A DNA stretch of 64,000 nt from Euptelea pleiosperma. Lineage: Eukaryota; Streptophyta; Magnoliopsida; Ranunculales; Eupteleaceae. The position numbers were made by a program, and so were the translations under genes. Position 1 is the first letter of the stretch. Each line of letters starts with the position of its first letter. The notes under the pieces are model-generated. The model searched no databases, was not told the DNA's origin, and was given only the letters and a program-made list of their open reading frames with translations. Below are positions 1 through 10,410 of the stretch, piece by piece. Location: the NCBI GenBank assembly GCA_035048495.1, contig CM068552.1:21826154-21890153 (forward strand), read 5' to 3'.

Positions 1-504
1 GGAAAAACCCTACTTTCAGAACACATGCACCAACCATGGCTGTAATAGTGTGGAACACTGAGTACCACCAATTAGCTCAACAAGGGGGACCTTCTTTCGA
101 CCACTCTTCATTTGAACAAACTTCCTGCAAAACACCAACAACCAATTCTCATCTTTACTACAGGAGAGAGAAACTTTGCCTGGGTTTCAAGTAAACAAAA
201 ATAATCTCTCTCTCCCTCTCCCCTTAAAAAAATTCATTGTTCAACCTACACCAACTGAACATTATGGATTTGTTCGATTGGATCCAACCGAACAGGATGG
301 GTTTGTTCGATTGGATCAGGCCGAATAGCTGTTTTTCTAAAAAAAAATAAATGCAGAGAATAAGAGAGATAGACTGAAGTAAAGGAGAGAGAGGTGAGAG
401 AGAGAGAAACATAGAGCAAAAGAGAGAGAGAGACATCGGACTCGGGTGTGGGGTGTTTTCATAAGTTGGGCGTTTTCACAAAATTTTGGGTGCAAATAAA
501 ATTT
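1..504. other. Intergenic, no gene seen
   Basis: No coding sequence is supported. The stretch holds a short direct repeat of TTGTTCGATTGGATC near 270-315 and purine-rich GAGAGA tracts at about 360-435. The one ORF across the GA tract on the minus strand is low-complexity Ser/Leu-rich sequence and is not a gene. Confidence 0.6.
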
Positions 505-1850
505 CTTAGTTTTTTTGCTTCAACTCCCACTGGAATCAAGAATAAAAAAAAGGGAATTTTTAACATACCCCCTAGGTAATCTTTGAAATTTGACATACCC
601 CCCCACAGTTTAAAAAAATTGACTTACCCCCCCCCCCCTATGGCCCGGTCCACTACCATTTGACCAATGTTGATCCGAGTTGACTAGCTAAGTTTAGGTC
701 AAAGGACAAAAATGCCCTTATCTTCATCCTTGGAACAAGGGTTTGGGTCAAAACCCTAACCCCAAATTTGATGCGGTAGATGATTAGTGTGTGTTTTTCA
801 AAAAGGAATTGTCAATATCAGTTAATCTCATTCACAATTTCTCTTTTAGTGCATAGAGGCAACAAAAATGCTTTAGACTTGCGAAAACGTGATCACACTT
901 TTTTTTCTCAGAGCAAACCATATTCTAACATCCCCAAATTTCCTTACCCTTTGAAAATCCATGATTCCTGACTGACAACTCATTGGACGATCATATCTAC
1001 TACCGGTTATATGAAAATAAAATATGCTTTCTAGTTTTTACCAACCTATGATCTGAATCGTATGATCTAAGAACCCTTTGAGCCACAAATGATATCGGTC
1101 TTATAAGTTCTCTCGGATCTCAAAAACATCAACTAAGAATATCTGTTTCCTTAGCTTGCAGCCTGTAAGAGTCTGAACCATGGGGGCACCAGTTGGGCCT
1201 GCAACATCAACCTAACAAATAGTTATCTTCACAAGCCAACAACATTTCCATGGCTTTGTAAAAGAACCCTTTATGTTCAAATTTAATCAGCCGAAACGAG
1301 ACTTCTTCAATTCCAAAACAAAACTATGAAAACCTCAGACCAAGGCGATACAAAAAAATAAAAAATAAAAACTTTTGAAAATAAAGATCGTGATCTCCAA
1401 GTGGTTATGTGCATCACCCATAATTTCTTAAAACACTACAGCAAGTATAAGCATGTCCTTCGGATTGAAATGCTAATATTCCTAATCAGTTTGCACAGAG
1501 AAGGAAGAACAAACTTTTAAAGATCTTCATGTTTCAAGGTTGAAGATAAGGGCATTTTTGTCCTTTGACCTAAACTTAGCTAGTCAAATCGGATCAACGT
1601 TGGTCAAATGATAGTGGACCAAGTCATAAAATTGTGTGTGTGTGTGTGTGTGGTGGGGGGTGGGGGGGGGGGGGGGGGGGTATGTCAAATTTCAAAGATT
1701 ACTTGGGGGGTATGTTAAAAATTCCCTAAAAAAGGGCATTGCTTCAACAAAAAACAAGTTTTTTACTTTAAAAAAATCAAAATTGTTATTGTTACCCAAA
1801 TGAACTTTTTAACTTTTTTTTATTTTAGAAGCCAAAAAGTAACTTCAAAA
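505..1850. mobile_element. Old TIR element split by the Mutator-like insertion
   Basis: The flanks 505-553 and 1726-1850 both resemble the right half of the TIR element at 2054-2703. They share the 'gcttcaactcccactggaatcaag' theme and the 'gcttcaacaaaaaacaagttttt' theme. They read as one element interrupted by the insertion at 554-1725. The left end of this copy is missing or unrecognisable. The call rests on side-by-side comparison by eye. Confidence 0.5.
554..1725. mobile_element. Mutator-like element with ~180 bp TIRs
   Basis: The left arm (about 554-736) and right arm (about 1533-1725) are inverted copies of each other over ~180 bp. Both begin GAATTTTTAACATACCCCC and end near TTATCTTCA(T/A)CCTT. 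The right arm is lengthened by (GT)n and a long G run at about 1655-1680. Flanks read roughly TAAAAAAAAGG and CTAAAAAAGG, compatible with a 9-10 bp target duplication typical of MULEs, though A-rich and therefore weak. The interior (737-1532) has no recognisable transposase, so the element is non-autonomous. An interior Pack-MULE gene fragment is possible but I recognise none. Confidence 0.7.
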
Positions 1851-2053
1851 AAAATTCGAAAAAAACAAAAAAGGCCCAACTCGATCAACTTAAAATAACC
1901 AATCAGCTGACTCGGTCCAACAAACAAGTCTACTGATCAAGTTGGTTGACTCGATCAAAGGTCATGACGATGTCAAATTGGATCAAGTCGGGTTAACAAG
2001 GTTGACCATACCAGGTTAGATAACCTGCCTAAGAGAAACACTAACCATCTAAG

Positions 2054-2703
2054 GGCCCGTTTGGCAAACCAGTGGAAGCAAAAAGTAACTTCTAAATTAA
2101 GTTGCTGAATTTAAAAGTTGTCCTTTGGAAACAAAAGTTTGTTTGGTGAAACACTAACTTATAAGGCAAAAGTGAAAAAGTTAGTTTGGCATGAATTAAG
2201 TCAAAAAGTCATTTTCTTATAATTTTATATACATATTATATTCTAATAAATAATTAATAAAGATCATAAACCAATATCACACATGTTATTTTTTTCAAAT
2301 TTTTTTTAATTATAAATGGTGAATAATAAACGATGCACCAAATGAATCATTTTATGGGTAATTATTTAAAAAAAAAAGAGATGGTCTACTGACCTACTCC
2401 TCAACAAACCATTCCTATTTTTTCTTCTTCATAAGATATTTTCTATCTACGCATCATAATGTGAAGTTTACAAGAGTAAAATTGACATTTTGAAAGATTC
2501 ACTCAAAATTAGAAGCTTCAGTTCTGCATTTTTTTTTTACTTTTGCTTCCACTAGAAGCAAGAAGCAAAAAAATTTTGCTTCCACAAAAAGCAAGTTTTT
2601 GACTTTTGAGAAGCAATTCAAAATGGATACCCAAACAAACTTTTCAACTTTTTTGCTTTTGGAAGCAAAAAAGCAACTTATTTCGGTGTTGCCAAACAGG
2701 GCC
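2054..2703. mobile_element. TIR element with GGCCCGTTTGG ends
   Basis: The left end reads GGGCCCGTTTGGCAAACC. The right end is its imperfect inverse (CGGTGTTGCCAAACAGGGCC). Both are flanked by CTAAG. Sub-terminal sequence is rich in AAAAGCAACTT and GAAGCAAAA motifs in both orientations. It is about 650 bp with no coding capacity. The termini resemble plant hAT or PIF-type MITE ends, and the superfamily is left open. Confidence 0.6.
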
Positions 2704-3598
2704 TAAGATCAAATATATATTCTAAACTTAGTAGAGGTAGGTACGGGAAATCGAAAAGTCTCATCTTATTAACCAAAATTAAACCTACACGTACCCAAAA
2801 CCAAATCTACAGGGTCCATTCCGGCCCCACAAGTTTTTAGCCGTCACTTGTCACTCTTTGCCTCAAATCAACAAGTACGCCTTCTTTGCATGATCATTGC
2901 AATAGATTCAAAAAGCACACTGAATCCACACATACTCGTACCACGAGCAACACACCATTGAAGGTTTCAAATCACATAAGAGGTGTTCCATATTTCATGG
3001 AAGAAAAAGCTTCAACCACGAAAGATTAAACACTGCTCATACTCAAAATCAATAAGGATTAGCCTAAAATGTTCAAAGATTTTGAGCTCACAAGTAGGAA
3101 ACACATAAAGAATAAAAGCTTCTTAGGAACTAGGTTTCATAATAAAACTCTCTTGTGATCAAAGAGACTTAGGGTTTCCTAAAATATACTAATGTATTTA
3201 TAGTTTATAACATGAAAAAGGAACCCTAGTGGGAAAACAATTCAAGCTTGTAAGAGTCTAATCTAGGCAAGTTTCTTGATTGGTTTACGCAAGCTAGTTC
3301 AAACCAAATATTAGCTCGTTTGAACCTACATCCCTTTCATTCGAACTAACTTAGACTCGGTTCAAACCAAGTTGAACCCAGCTAAAACACATATTATGTC
3401 CAATCTTGCTCGAACTAGTTGTCTGTCTTGGTTCGAACCAAGTTGAACCTCGTTTGAACCAATAGACCCATGGTCCGAACCAACTTAGGGAATTTCTACA
3501 AAAAAAATTATTTTAATTTCTAATCTAATCACCTAAGATTTTAAGTCAAAGTTAATGTCAATATGTACACTACTTGAGGTTAATCTAATCACTTAATT
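2704..3598. repeat. Intergenic with degenerate TTCGAACCAAGTTGAACC repeats
   Basis: No gene is visible. Between about 3290 and 3485 the motif TTCGAACCAAGTTGAACC and variants recur at least six times on both strands (for example TAGTTCAAACC, CTCGTTTGAACC, GGTTCGAACCAAGTTGAACC). The rest is AT-rich unassigned sequence. Confidence 0.45.
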
Positions 3599-5702
3599 GT
3601 CACGCCTAGCGACTTGGGTTCAGCACATCTAGTGCCAACACAGATCCTAGGGTGCGATCGAGAACAAATACCCAACACACGCTATAAAGATGTAATGTCA
3701 GGTGATAAATATGAGACATCTAAAGTATTAAACAAATATTAAATATCTAAATAAAACAAAATATCTTAATTAAGTTAACCAATGTGCAATATAAATACAA
3801 CTCAAGTCTCACTACATAAATCACTCAAAATAAATAACTACTCTCAGTTAGCCCAAGTGTATTTAAATCGATCTTGCGTTTAATCTTATTATCCGTGCTA
3901 ACTTGAAATTAAAGAGAGTGGCCACAAAGGGTGAGTCCAACCGACTCACAAGTGAAAAATACATTAAAACCTTCTAGTGCACGTGTGTAGGTGTACATAT
4001 CAATATTTCCCCAAGTATAACTAATACATGGCATGACATAAAAGATATACGAAATATCGAATAATAGATCCACGAAAGATACGCTTTAAAGAAATCAACA
4101 AATGACATCTACAACAACTACATCATGCAATGCAATGTCGATCAAGACATGAACCGACTCTTCTTAACTCATAGTCTAGCTTTCAAAAATGTTGCACGTG
4201 ATTAACAGTGGGTATTTGCACCCGATGGGTGACTTGGAGTTTGAATGAATCGTTACTCGAGGCGCCTTCAATTTAGGGTTGAACGAATCATTTTCAAAGA
4301 CCCATCTTCGGATATCGAACATATCATACCCCTTGAAAGAGCCCTGGATAGAAGTACATAACTTCAATCGAAAGGTTTAACGACGCTTGCATGATAATTA
4401 TCAATGAATGACAATCCAAAAAACGATCATATACAGTGATAAGTCAATATCTTCAATAATCATACATAATGATAATCAAGAGATAATATGCAGATGTCAT
4501 CTACAATATTCTCAAGCATATTCATCATTAACTAATCAACATGTAAAAATTAACTTCAACGTCTTTAAACACGTTCATATAGTCATTAAAGTTACTAAAA
4601 TCATTGTACTATAACATCAAAATAATCATAATTATACGATTTATTATCACCTCATTGAGTTCTTTCATAAACATTAAATTTTTTTAAAACTCTAAAATAT
4701 AAAATAAAATTAAAATTACTCATAAAATAATTTTTTTATAAATGATATTTCAAATTTTGATAATTATGTAATTTATATTAAATTTTAAAAAAATCAACAT
4801 CTTATTCTACCATTCGAAACATGCAACTTAAAAAAATAGAGCTAAAAAGGGTTAAGAAATGAATGAGATAAAATTTTAACAATAAATTATATTTTTAATA
4901 ACAGCGTAAAAAATAATGTTTCAAATTTTAAAATTTTTATAATTTATATTATTAAAAAATACTCTCATTCTATTTTTTAAAAACACAATTTAAAAAAAAT
5001 GAAACTCGAAAGGTTAAGAAACAAATGAGATAAAATTCTAATAAGAAATTACTTTTTAATGATTACGTTAGAAAATTAAATAAATTAAATATTATAGCAT
5101 GCTTTTTCATAGATTTATAACAAAAGTTTTTACATAATTTCTTAATAACAAAACAAGAGATTAAACATGATGGTCATATAAAAGATTAATAATAATGAAG
5201 AAATCTTAAACATTATTAATCAATCAAAAAAACACATATAACCAAAATAAACAATCAAGAAAAAAGGCCTAAAGGAACTTCTACTTGCCTTGCAACGCTC
5301 TAAGAAAGAAGAAAAATGAAGAACAAGATGAAGATATGATCTTCTAATCTTAATCTTTAACAAATAGCCCCAATAAAATCCTTGCTCCAGAGAGATAAAA
5401 GAAAAAGAGACTAGAGGGTTTCCAAATTTTTTGTAAGAATAAAAATAATTTTCGTCATTTCAAAATGTGTATTTATATCAACCCTCAAAAAATCCTAAAA
5501 CATGTCACTAATGAGTTAAAAATGGGCCCAAGGCCCATATGTATTAACTGGACTCCAAATTTGATCATAATTAAGTCAAAAAGGCTCTAAAATTAACTCT
5601 TAAGGCCTACCAAAATAAACACAACCGCACAATCATACATTATCATTAATTATTATAATTGATATTAACTAACAGTCAATAATTATGAAAATGGGTCACT
5701 AT
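3599..5702 (-). mobile_element. Probable solo LTR, Gypsy-like, minus orientation
   Basis: Read on the minus strand, the block starts TATAGTGACCC and ends GGCGTGACA. The GGCGTGACA terminus is familiar from plant chromovirus-type Gypsy LTRs, and the first TG appears decayed to TA. A TATA-like stretch (TATAAATACACATTTTG) lies near 5475 in that orientation. No internal retroviral domain lies on either side, so it is a solo LTR or remnant. Flanks CTTAA and CTTAT are similar but not identical. The superfamily call is by terminal resemblance only. Confidence 0.45.
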
Positions 5703-6239
5703 ACTTATCAACCTAGAGAACAAGTGTGGTGAATTTAGGAGGCCTGGCATGTAGTAGATCATCGTCGAACAGTTAAATCTTTATATTGCACTTCATCTTC
5801 AGATCGAATTGACTCTATTGAAGACTACGACCTATCATATGACTTGACTTAATAATAAATTGACTTATTAACGGGGTTTGGCATGAAATTAGCCAATTGC
5901 AAATGTATGGATTTTATATTTTTTCTAGGCTCATCATTATTATACTTCAGGGTCCCTAATTCAATGTGCTTTTGCAATGCAATGCAAGGTGCAAGAGTGT
6001 ATTTTTTAAGTGCGTGCAAAGTTCTAATTTTTGTTTTGTTTTCACTTTCAATTTTTTAGCAAGATATGATCTAAAGTGGAAACATTCTAATTACCTAATT
6101 AGATTAAAATTGGAATGTACTAAAAAGAAACATGCTAAGATTAAAACTACTAAAAATGAAACATGTTTTTTAAGGAAACTATCTAAAGTCTACACATGCT
6201 CAAAAAGAAAACATTCTAAAAAAACTCAACTTACTTCTT
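5703..6239. other. Intergenic, no gene seen
   Basis: AT-rich DNA. A 93-residue Lys/Cys-rich ORF at 5966-6247 lacks any family resemblance, splice context or codon signal, and I do not call it. Nothing else is recognisable. Confidence 0.5.
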
Positions 6240-7330
6240 CAAGTTAGATTCTCTTATTCCGAATGGAGTCACTACTCTAAGAACAGTGAACTTGGATCGA
6301 CCAATCTAATTGCCATTGAAAACAATGGTTGAAAATTTTACTATACTTTTTCATTATTTTGGAAAATTTGGAGTTACCACTCGGATTAGGAAAATAAAAA
6401 TTAGAGAACCCAATTTTATAAACTCAATCTTTTGAAATATTTTTTTTTCTTCTTTTTGGTGGCTCAACCAATATGAAAAATGGTTTATGAAAATGAGTTT
6501 GAAAATTTGATTACAAGGTAGGAACGTGTTAGGCACCTACCACAATTTGCTCAAAGATTGGTCTCTACTTTAGAAAGATGGGATTTAAATGACAAATTTT
6601 AAGGTTCAAATAGGATTACCTAGACTCTAAAATCAATATAAATAGAAAAATATTTTTATTTTTTCTTTAAATAAACAAAGAAAACAATAAGTAAAGATGA
6701 TAAGAAGTTAAAGACTAAATTAAAATACTAAAATGAACAAGATTTAAAATATCGTGCAACAAGATATAAAGATTTAACTAAACCTAACATGTAAAAAGTA
6801 GATAAAGAAATGAATATTTTAAAACTATCATACTACATGGAAGAAAAAGAAGACAACTATTATTAATCTAATATGCAAAATAAAAGTCATGAAATAACTA
6901 AACTTAATAAAAATGTTGCTTAAGTTAAAATTTAAGTGAATAGAGATTTGATACTTACTTGGAAGTTTGCCATAATTTTTACTATATCTCGCATCCCTAG
7001 AGTCAGATCGTTAGCTCTTTCTCACTTAGGGCTTCTTCAAGAGTTCTTTCGAGCTTGTGACTGGTCTCTCAGCCTCTTCAATTGAGTTTAACGGGGGGTA
7101 TTTATAATTTTTTACGGGTAGCACTTATGGCTAGGATTTAATGAGTACAGATGGCCAATTTAAATCAATTTAATGTTGCTAATTAGGGTCTATGATGTCG
7201 AAATTAGGTCTAGGGCCATGATATATTATATGATTACTTATATAATACTCTGCCCTTGATCAAGATTTGTGAAATCCATGTATTATGATTTTTGGAGTGC
7301 AGACAGTGTGAGGACATGACCTAGTACCCA
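6240..7330 (+). mobile_element. LTR retrotransposon fragment (Gypsy LTR-like)
   Basis: Two phrases common in plant Gypsy LTRs are visible. One is GGAGTTACCACTCGGATTAGG near 6369, a variant of the widespread 'GGAGTCGCCAC...' motif. The other is GGAACGTGTTAGGCACCTA near 6521, a variant of 'GGTGTTAGGCACC'. Boundaries cannot be placed and no coding domain is present. This is a recollection-based family hint, not a homology search. Confidence 0.4.
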
Positions 7331-8560
7331 TGGGTGGTCTGACCTACATTCCACATATCAACCCAGAAACCCCAAATTTGGGGCATGAGGTTCGAAAGAA
7401 AATTGCTTTGCACCACATATATATGTGAAGACCTAGTTAAAAATCTAAAGCATTTTCAACAACTTTCAAGAAGTTTCGGTAACCTTATCAGACTTTTAAA
7501 AAAAATTGATATGAATCCGAATCAAAGTAGGGCGTGTGACGGAGATTGAAAAAAAATCTATAAAGAATTTAGCAGAACGAACGTTGCCACGAGCTCTAGT
7601 ACATCAAATTACCATAATATAGGTATATATAACACCTGGTCTACTAGTGCTCATAGTGGAGTTTTACAACAATTTTTGGACATTTAGGGGATTAGTGTCA
7701 ATTTAAAAAAATTGATTAATGCATAAATTTTCTCAGGGTTCATATAAATAATGAACCCTAGAAGTGATAATATGTTGGGTTCACTAACCCAAACATTTTG
7801 GTTGGACTTGATCAACCATCAGAGGTGTGTAGGACTCATAATATTCATCGACTCATGTGGGTACAACTTAGTTTCATGCATCAAATACACCATTTGAGAG
7901 TTACTTTAGCTTGTTCGACAAGCTTCTCGGCATGCAAAGACAAGTGTCTTAATCAATAGGACAAGTGATGATTACTTAGGAAATTACAAAATTACCCTCT
8001 ATGATAAATACTTTTTTAACCACAATCAACCTCATTTGTATTAGAGAAGAAAACAACAATCTGTAGAGAAAAACCAAACAAGATAGAGAAAATGAAGGAG
8101 AAGGGCTTGCATGAAGAGGGATTAAGGAGTTCTAGGTGTACAATCTTAACTATATGAAAGAGGACCTCAAGAGCTTCTCGCTGATGTAGATTTAGGAGTT
8201 ATAAGAAGACTTCAAGAATTAGATTTTTGCTATTTATGTCTGAGATTTTAAGAGGTATGTGGTTTAACCTCTATTTAGTTTCATTTTCTTTATTTTCATG
8301 AATTTCTATGGTGATTTTGAGGTTTTTTTTGCTGAAAATCATACTAATACTTGTTTCATGTTGATTTTCAGACTTGATTTTGATATAATATATATTATAA
8401 TATTATTCCATTATTTTTTCATATTTTTCCTTGAATTCTGGGTTAATATAGTTTGGAACATAATTCTTTGATTTAAAATGAATTGGTTATGAATTTTTAA
8501 AGTTCTGCTACGTAGAACCTTCATGTTGAATAAAATTAGCATAGAACTTAGAAGTTGGAT
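7331..8560. other. Intergenic, unassigned repetitive-looking DNA
   Basis: No ORF or structured ends are recognised. The content is AT-rich, with phrases such as ATGTTGGGTTCACTAACCCAAACAT (a palindrome near 7772) that suggest decayed transposon DNA. Confidence 0.4.
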
Positions 8561-8564
8561 TTGG

Positions 8565-8745
8565 CCTAGGACATGGTAGTCAGATTACATAGTGGTCAGA
8601 TTGGCCAAGCTGCCAGTTGAGTTACCTGGTAGTCAAATTACATAATAGTCAGAAGAGAGTTGTTAGTCAGACTGGTCATGCTGACTTGGTAGTTGGACTG
8701 GCCAAGTTGCTAGTTGGATGTTGGTAGTCGGTAGTCGGATCTGCT
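8565..8745 (+). repeat. Degenerate minisatellite around TGGTAGTCAGATT
   Basis: A degenerate tandem array built from TGGTAGTCAGATTACATAG and TGGTCAGATTGGCCAAGCTG-like units. TAGTCAG or TAGTCGG recurs about eight times in 180 bp. Units differ in length, so the array is old or composite. No ORF is maintained through it. Confidence 0.55.
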
Positions 8746-9960
8746 TGTCACTAGTGCATTGTTACTGTCCCTATTGGGTAGATTACACACAAGCCACACA
8801 CACTGTCATATTTAAGTTCCTTTTTCATTACTTTAAGTTATTTAATGAAGATAAAGAAATACCCCCATTTGGAATCAATAAAAATAATCTTAGAAACAAA
8901 TTCCAACTCAATTAAAAAGTTAAATTTCAAATCATGAACAAAATTGATTTTTTTGGCTATCGAAAATTTTCAAATAAAATTTAAAAGTTCATAAAAGTAA
9001 GATTTTTCTTCACTTATAAAAAAGTAGGATTTTTCGTAGGAAAATTTCTCAAATAATTAATAAAATCGTTGTTTTATGACTAGAATATCAATAGCTTTTC
9101 AAAATGGCCTGAACAACAATTTGGGATCATTTTCAGACAATTTTACCCTTATCATCGAAACATGCCTTTTTTCATGCAAGTACATCAATCAAATCATTAA
9201 TTATTCAAGAACTTTCTCTACCCCATAAGAACCTCTAATCATGTTCTCTCTCTTCATTCTTCTTCTACGAAGCTGCTCCTCCAAGCTTTATTCTCCCCTA
9301 AGCTTTCAAGCTTTCTTCCCTTTCTTCCTCTGCAATCCACTTCTTCTTCAACATTTCTTCTTTCTTTCTCGTATCTTTTATTTTTTTTCATCTTCTTCGT
9401 CTTTGCTGAACCTTCCCATTACGCAGAGATCATAAAATGGTAAGAAGTCAAAGGAACTCACTCTATCTTTTTTTTTTCTTATGCATTCGGATGGAAGTTT
9501 AGATATCATTTGTCTCTATGATGGGCTAATGGAAGATACAGAAGGATGTCGTGTATACAATGTGGTGTAGAAAATGGGAAAGAGTTGGGTGATGAAGTCG
9601 ATGAGGCTGTTACAATAACCTTGATGGAGATGAACGAGTACAACTCGACTGTTTGCCGGAAGTGATACAAGACCACGTGGAAATCGATTGGTTCAAAAGT
9701 TGGGAATAAAAATATGTAGTATGAGAAAGACTCCTAGCAGAGAAAATTAAATGCAATTTTCATCTATTTTTTGTACATTCTTGTGTACATTAAATTAAGA
9801 ACAATGATGTATAACCAATGTGTGTGTGTGTGTGTGTGTGTATGTGTGTGTGTGTGAAATTAGTCAATGTTTATATTATTCCACGAATGATGTGATGTGA
9901 TATTCTTGTCACATGTAACGATCTATGTGCATTAACAAAAAAATTCTTACAAACAGATGA
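8746..9960. other. Intergenic; CT-rich tract and (GT)n microsatellite
   Basis: 9241-9435 is a pyrimidine-rich stretch open in one frame only because it is low complexity. 9822-9857 is a (GT)n microsatellite with one interruption. 9480-9720 has a more genic composition but is broken by stops in every frame, and I recognise no protein. Confidence 0.45.
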
Positions 9961-9994
9961 CATGTAGGCAAACATATGATAAGGAAGGGCAAAC

Positions 9995-10200
9995 TAAGCA
10001 TGGCAATTTGGCCCGAGGCTCGCCGCCCGTTCATCTCAGCCCAAACCCGGCCTGGCCGGACCTAGCCCATGAATATGTTGGACTGGGCTTGGGTTTGAAA
10101 ACCTAGCCCGAGCCCGGCCTGAGCCCGACCCAAAAAATATTAAAGAGGCCCGAGGGAAATTCGACCTGAGTCTAGGTCCAATTTTTAAAAAATTCAAAAT
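9995..10200. mobile_element. GC-rich MITE-like fragment (GGCCCGAG/CCCGGCC)
   Basis: A GC-rich island in AT-rich DNA reads GGCAATTTGGCCCGAGGCTC, followed by repeats of GCCCGAGCCCGGCC in both orientations. This style is typical of plant hAT-type MITEs with internal GGCCCGGGCC repeats. The right end is not definable, so this is probably a truncated copy. Confidence 0.4.
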
Positions 10201-10224
10201 TAATGCATTCTTAACAGGCCAAGC

Positions 10225-10380
10225 AGCCTATCCCGTGTCAACCCATGAAAATAACTCCAATCCGATGCTTAGAAATCACTGATTAGGCTGATTCTTGGTT
10301 TGCAACTCCATCGAGGGACTGACCAAACATCCATACGGTTAGAGTCATCTAATAGTGTGCCACGTGGCTTGTTTAAATTT
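10225..10380. mobile_element. Half copy of the CACGTGG foldback family
   Basis: The right half of the foldback module seen complete at 36963-37351. It carries CACTGATTAGGCTGATTCTTGG, then ACCAAACATCCATACGGTTA, then GTGCCACGTGGC. The matching left arm is absent. It ends shortly before repeat copy A. Confidence 0.55.
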
Positions 10381-10410
10381 TAAATGTTTAGAAATCAATT
10401 ATCCAACTTG

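Noticed and set aside
5966..6247. 93-residue Lys-rich ORF
   Set aside because: No family resemblance and no splice or promoter context; lies in AT-rich repeat-like DNA.
9241..9435. 64-residue Leu/Ser/Phe-rich ORF resembling a signal peptide
   Set aside because: Pyrimidine-rich low-complexity stretch; downstream sequence is full of stops and no partner exon was recognised.
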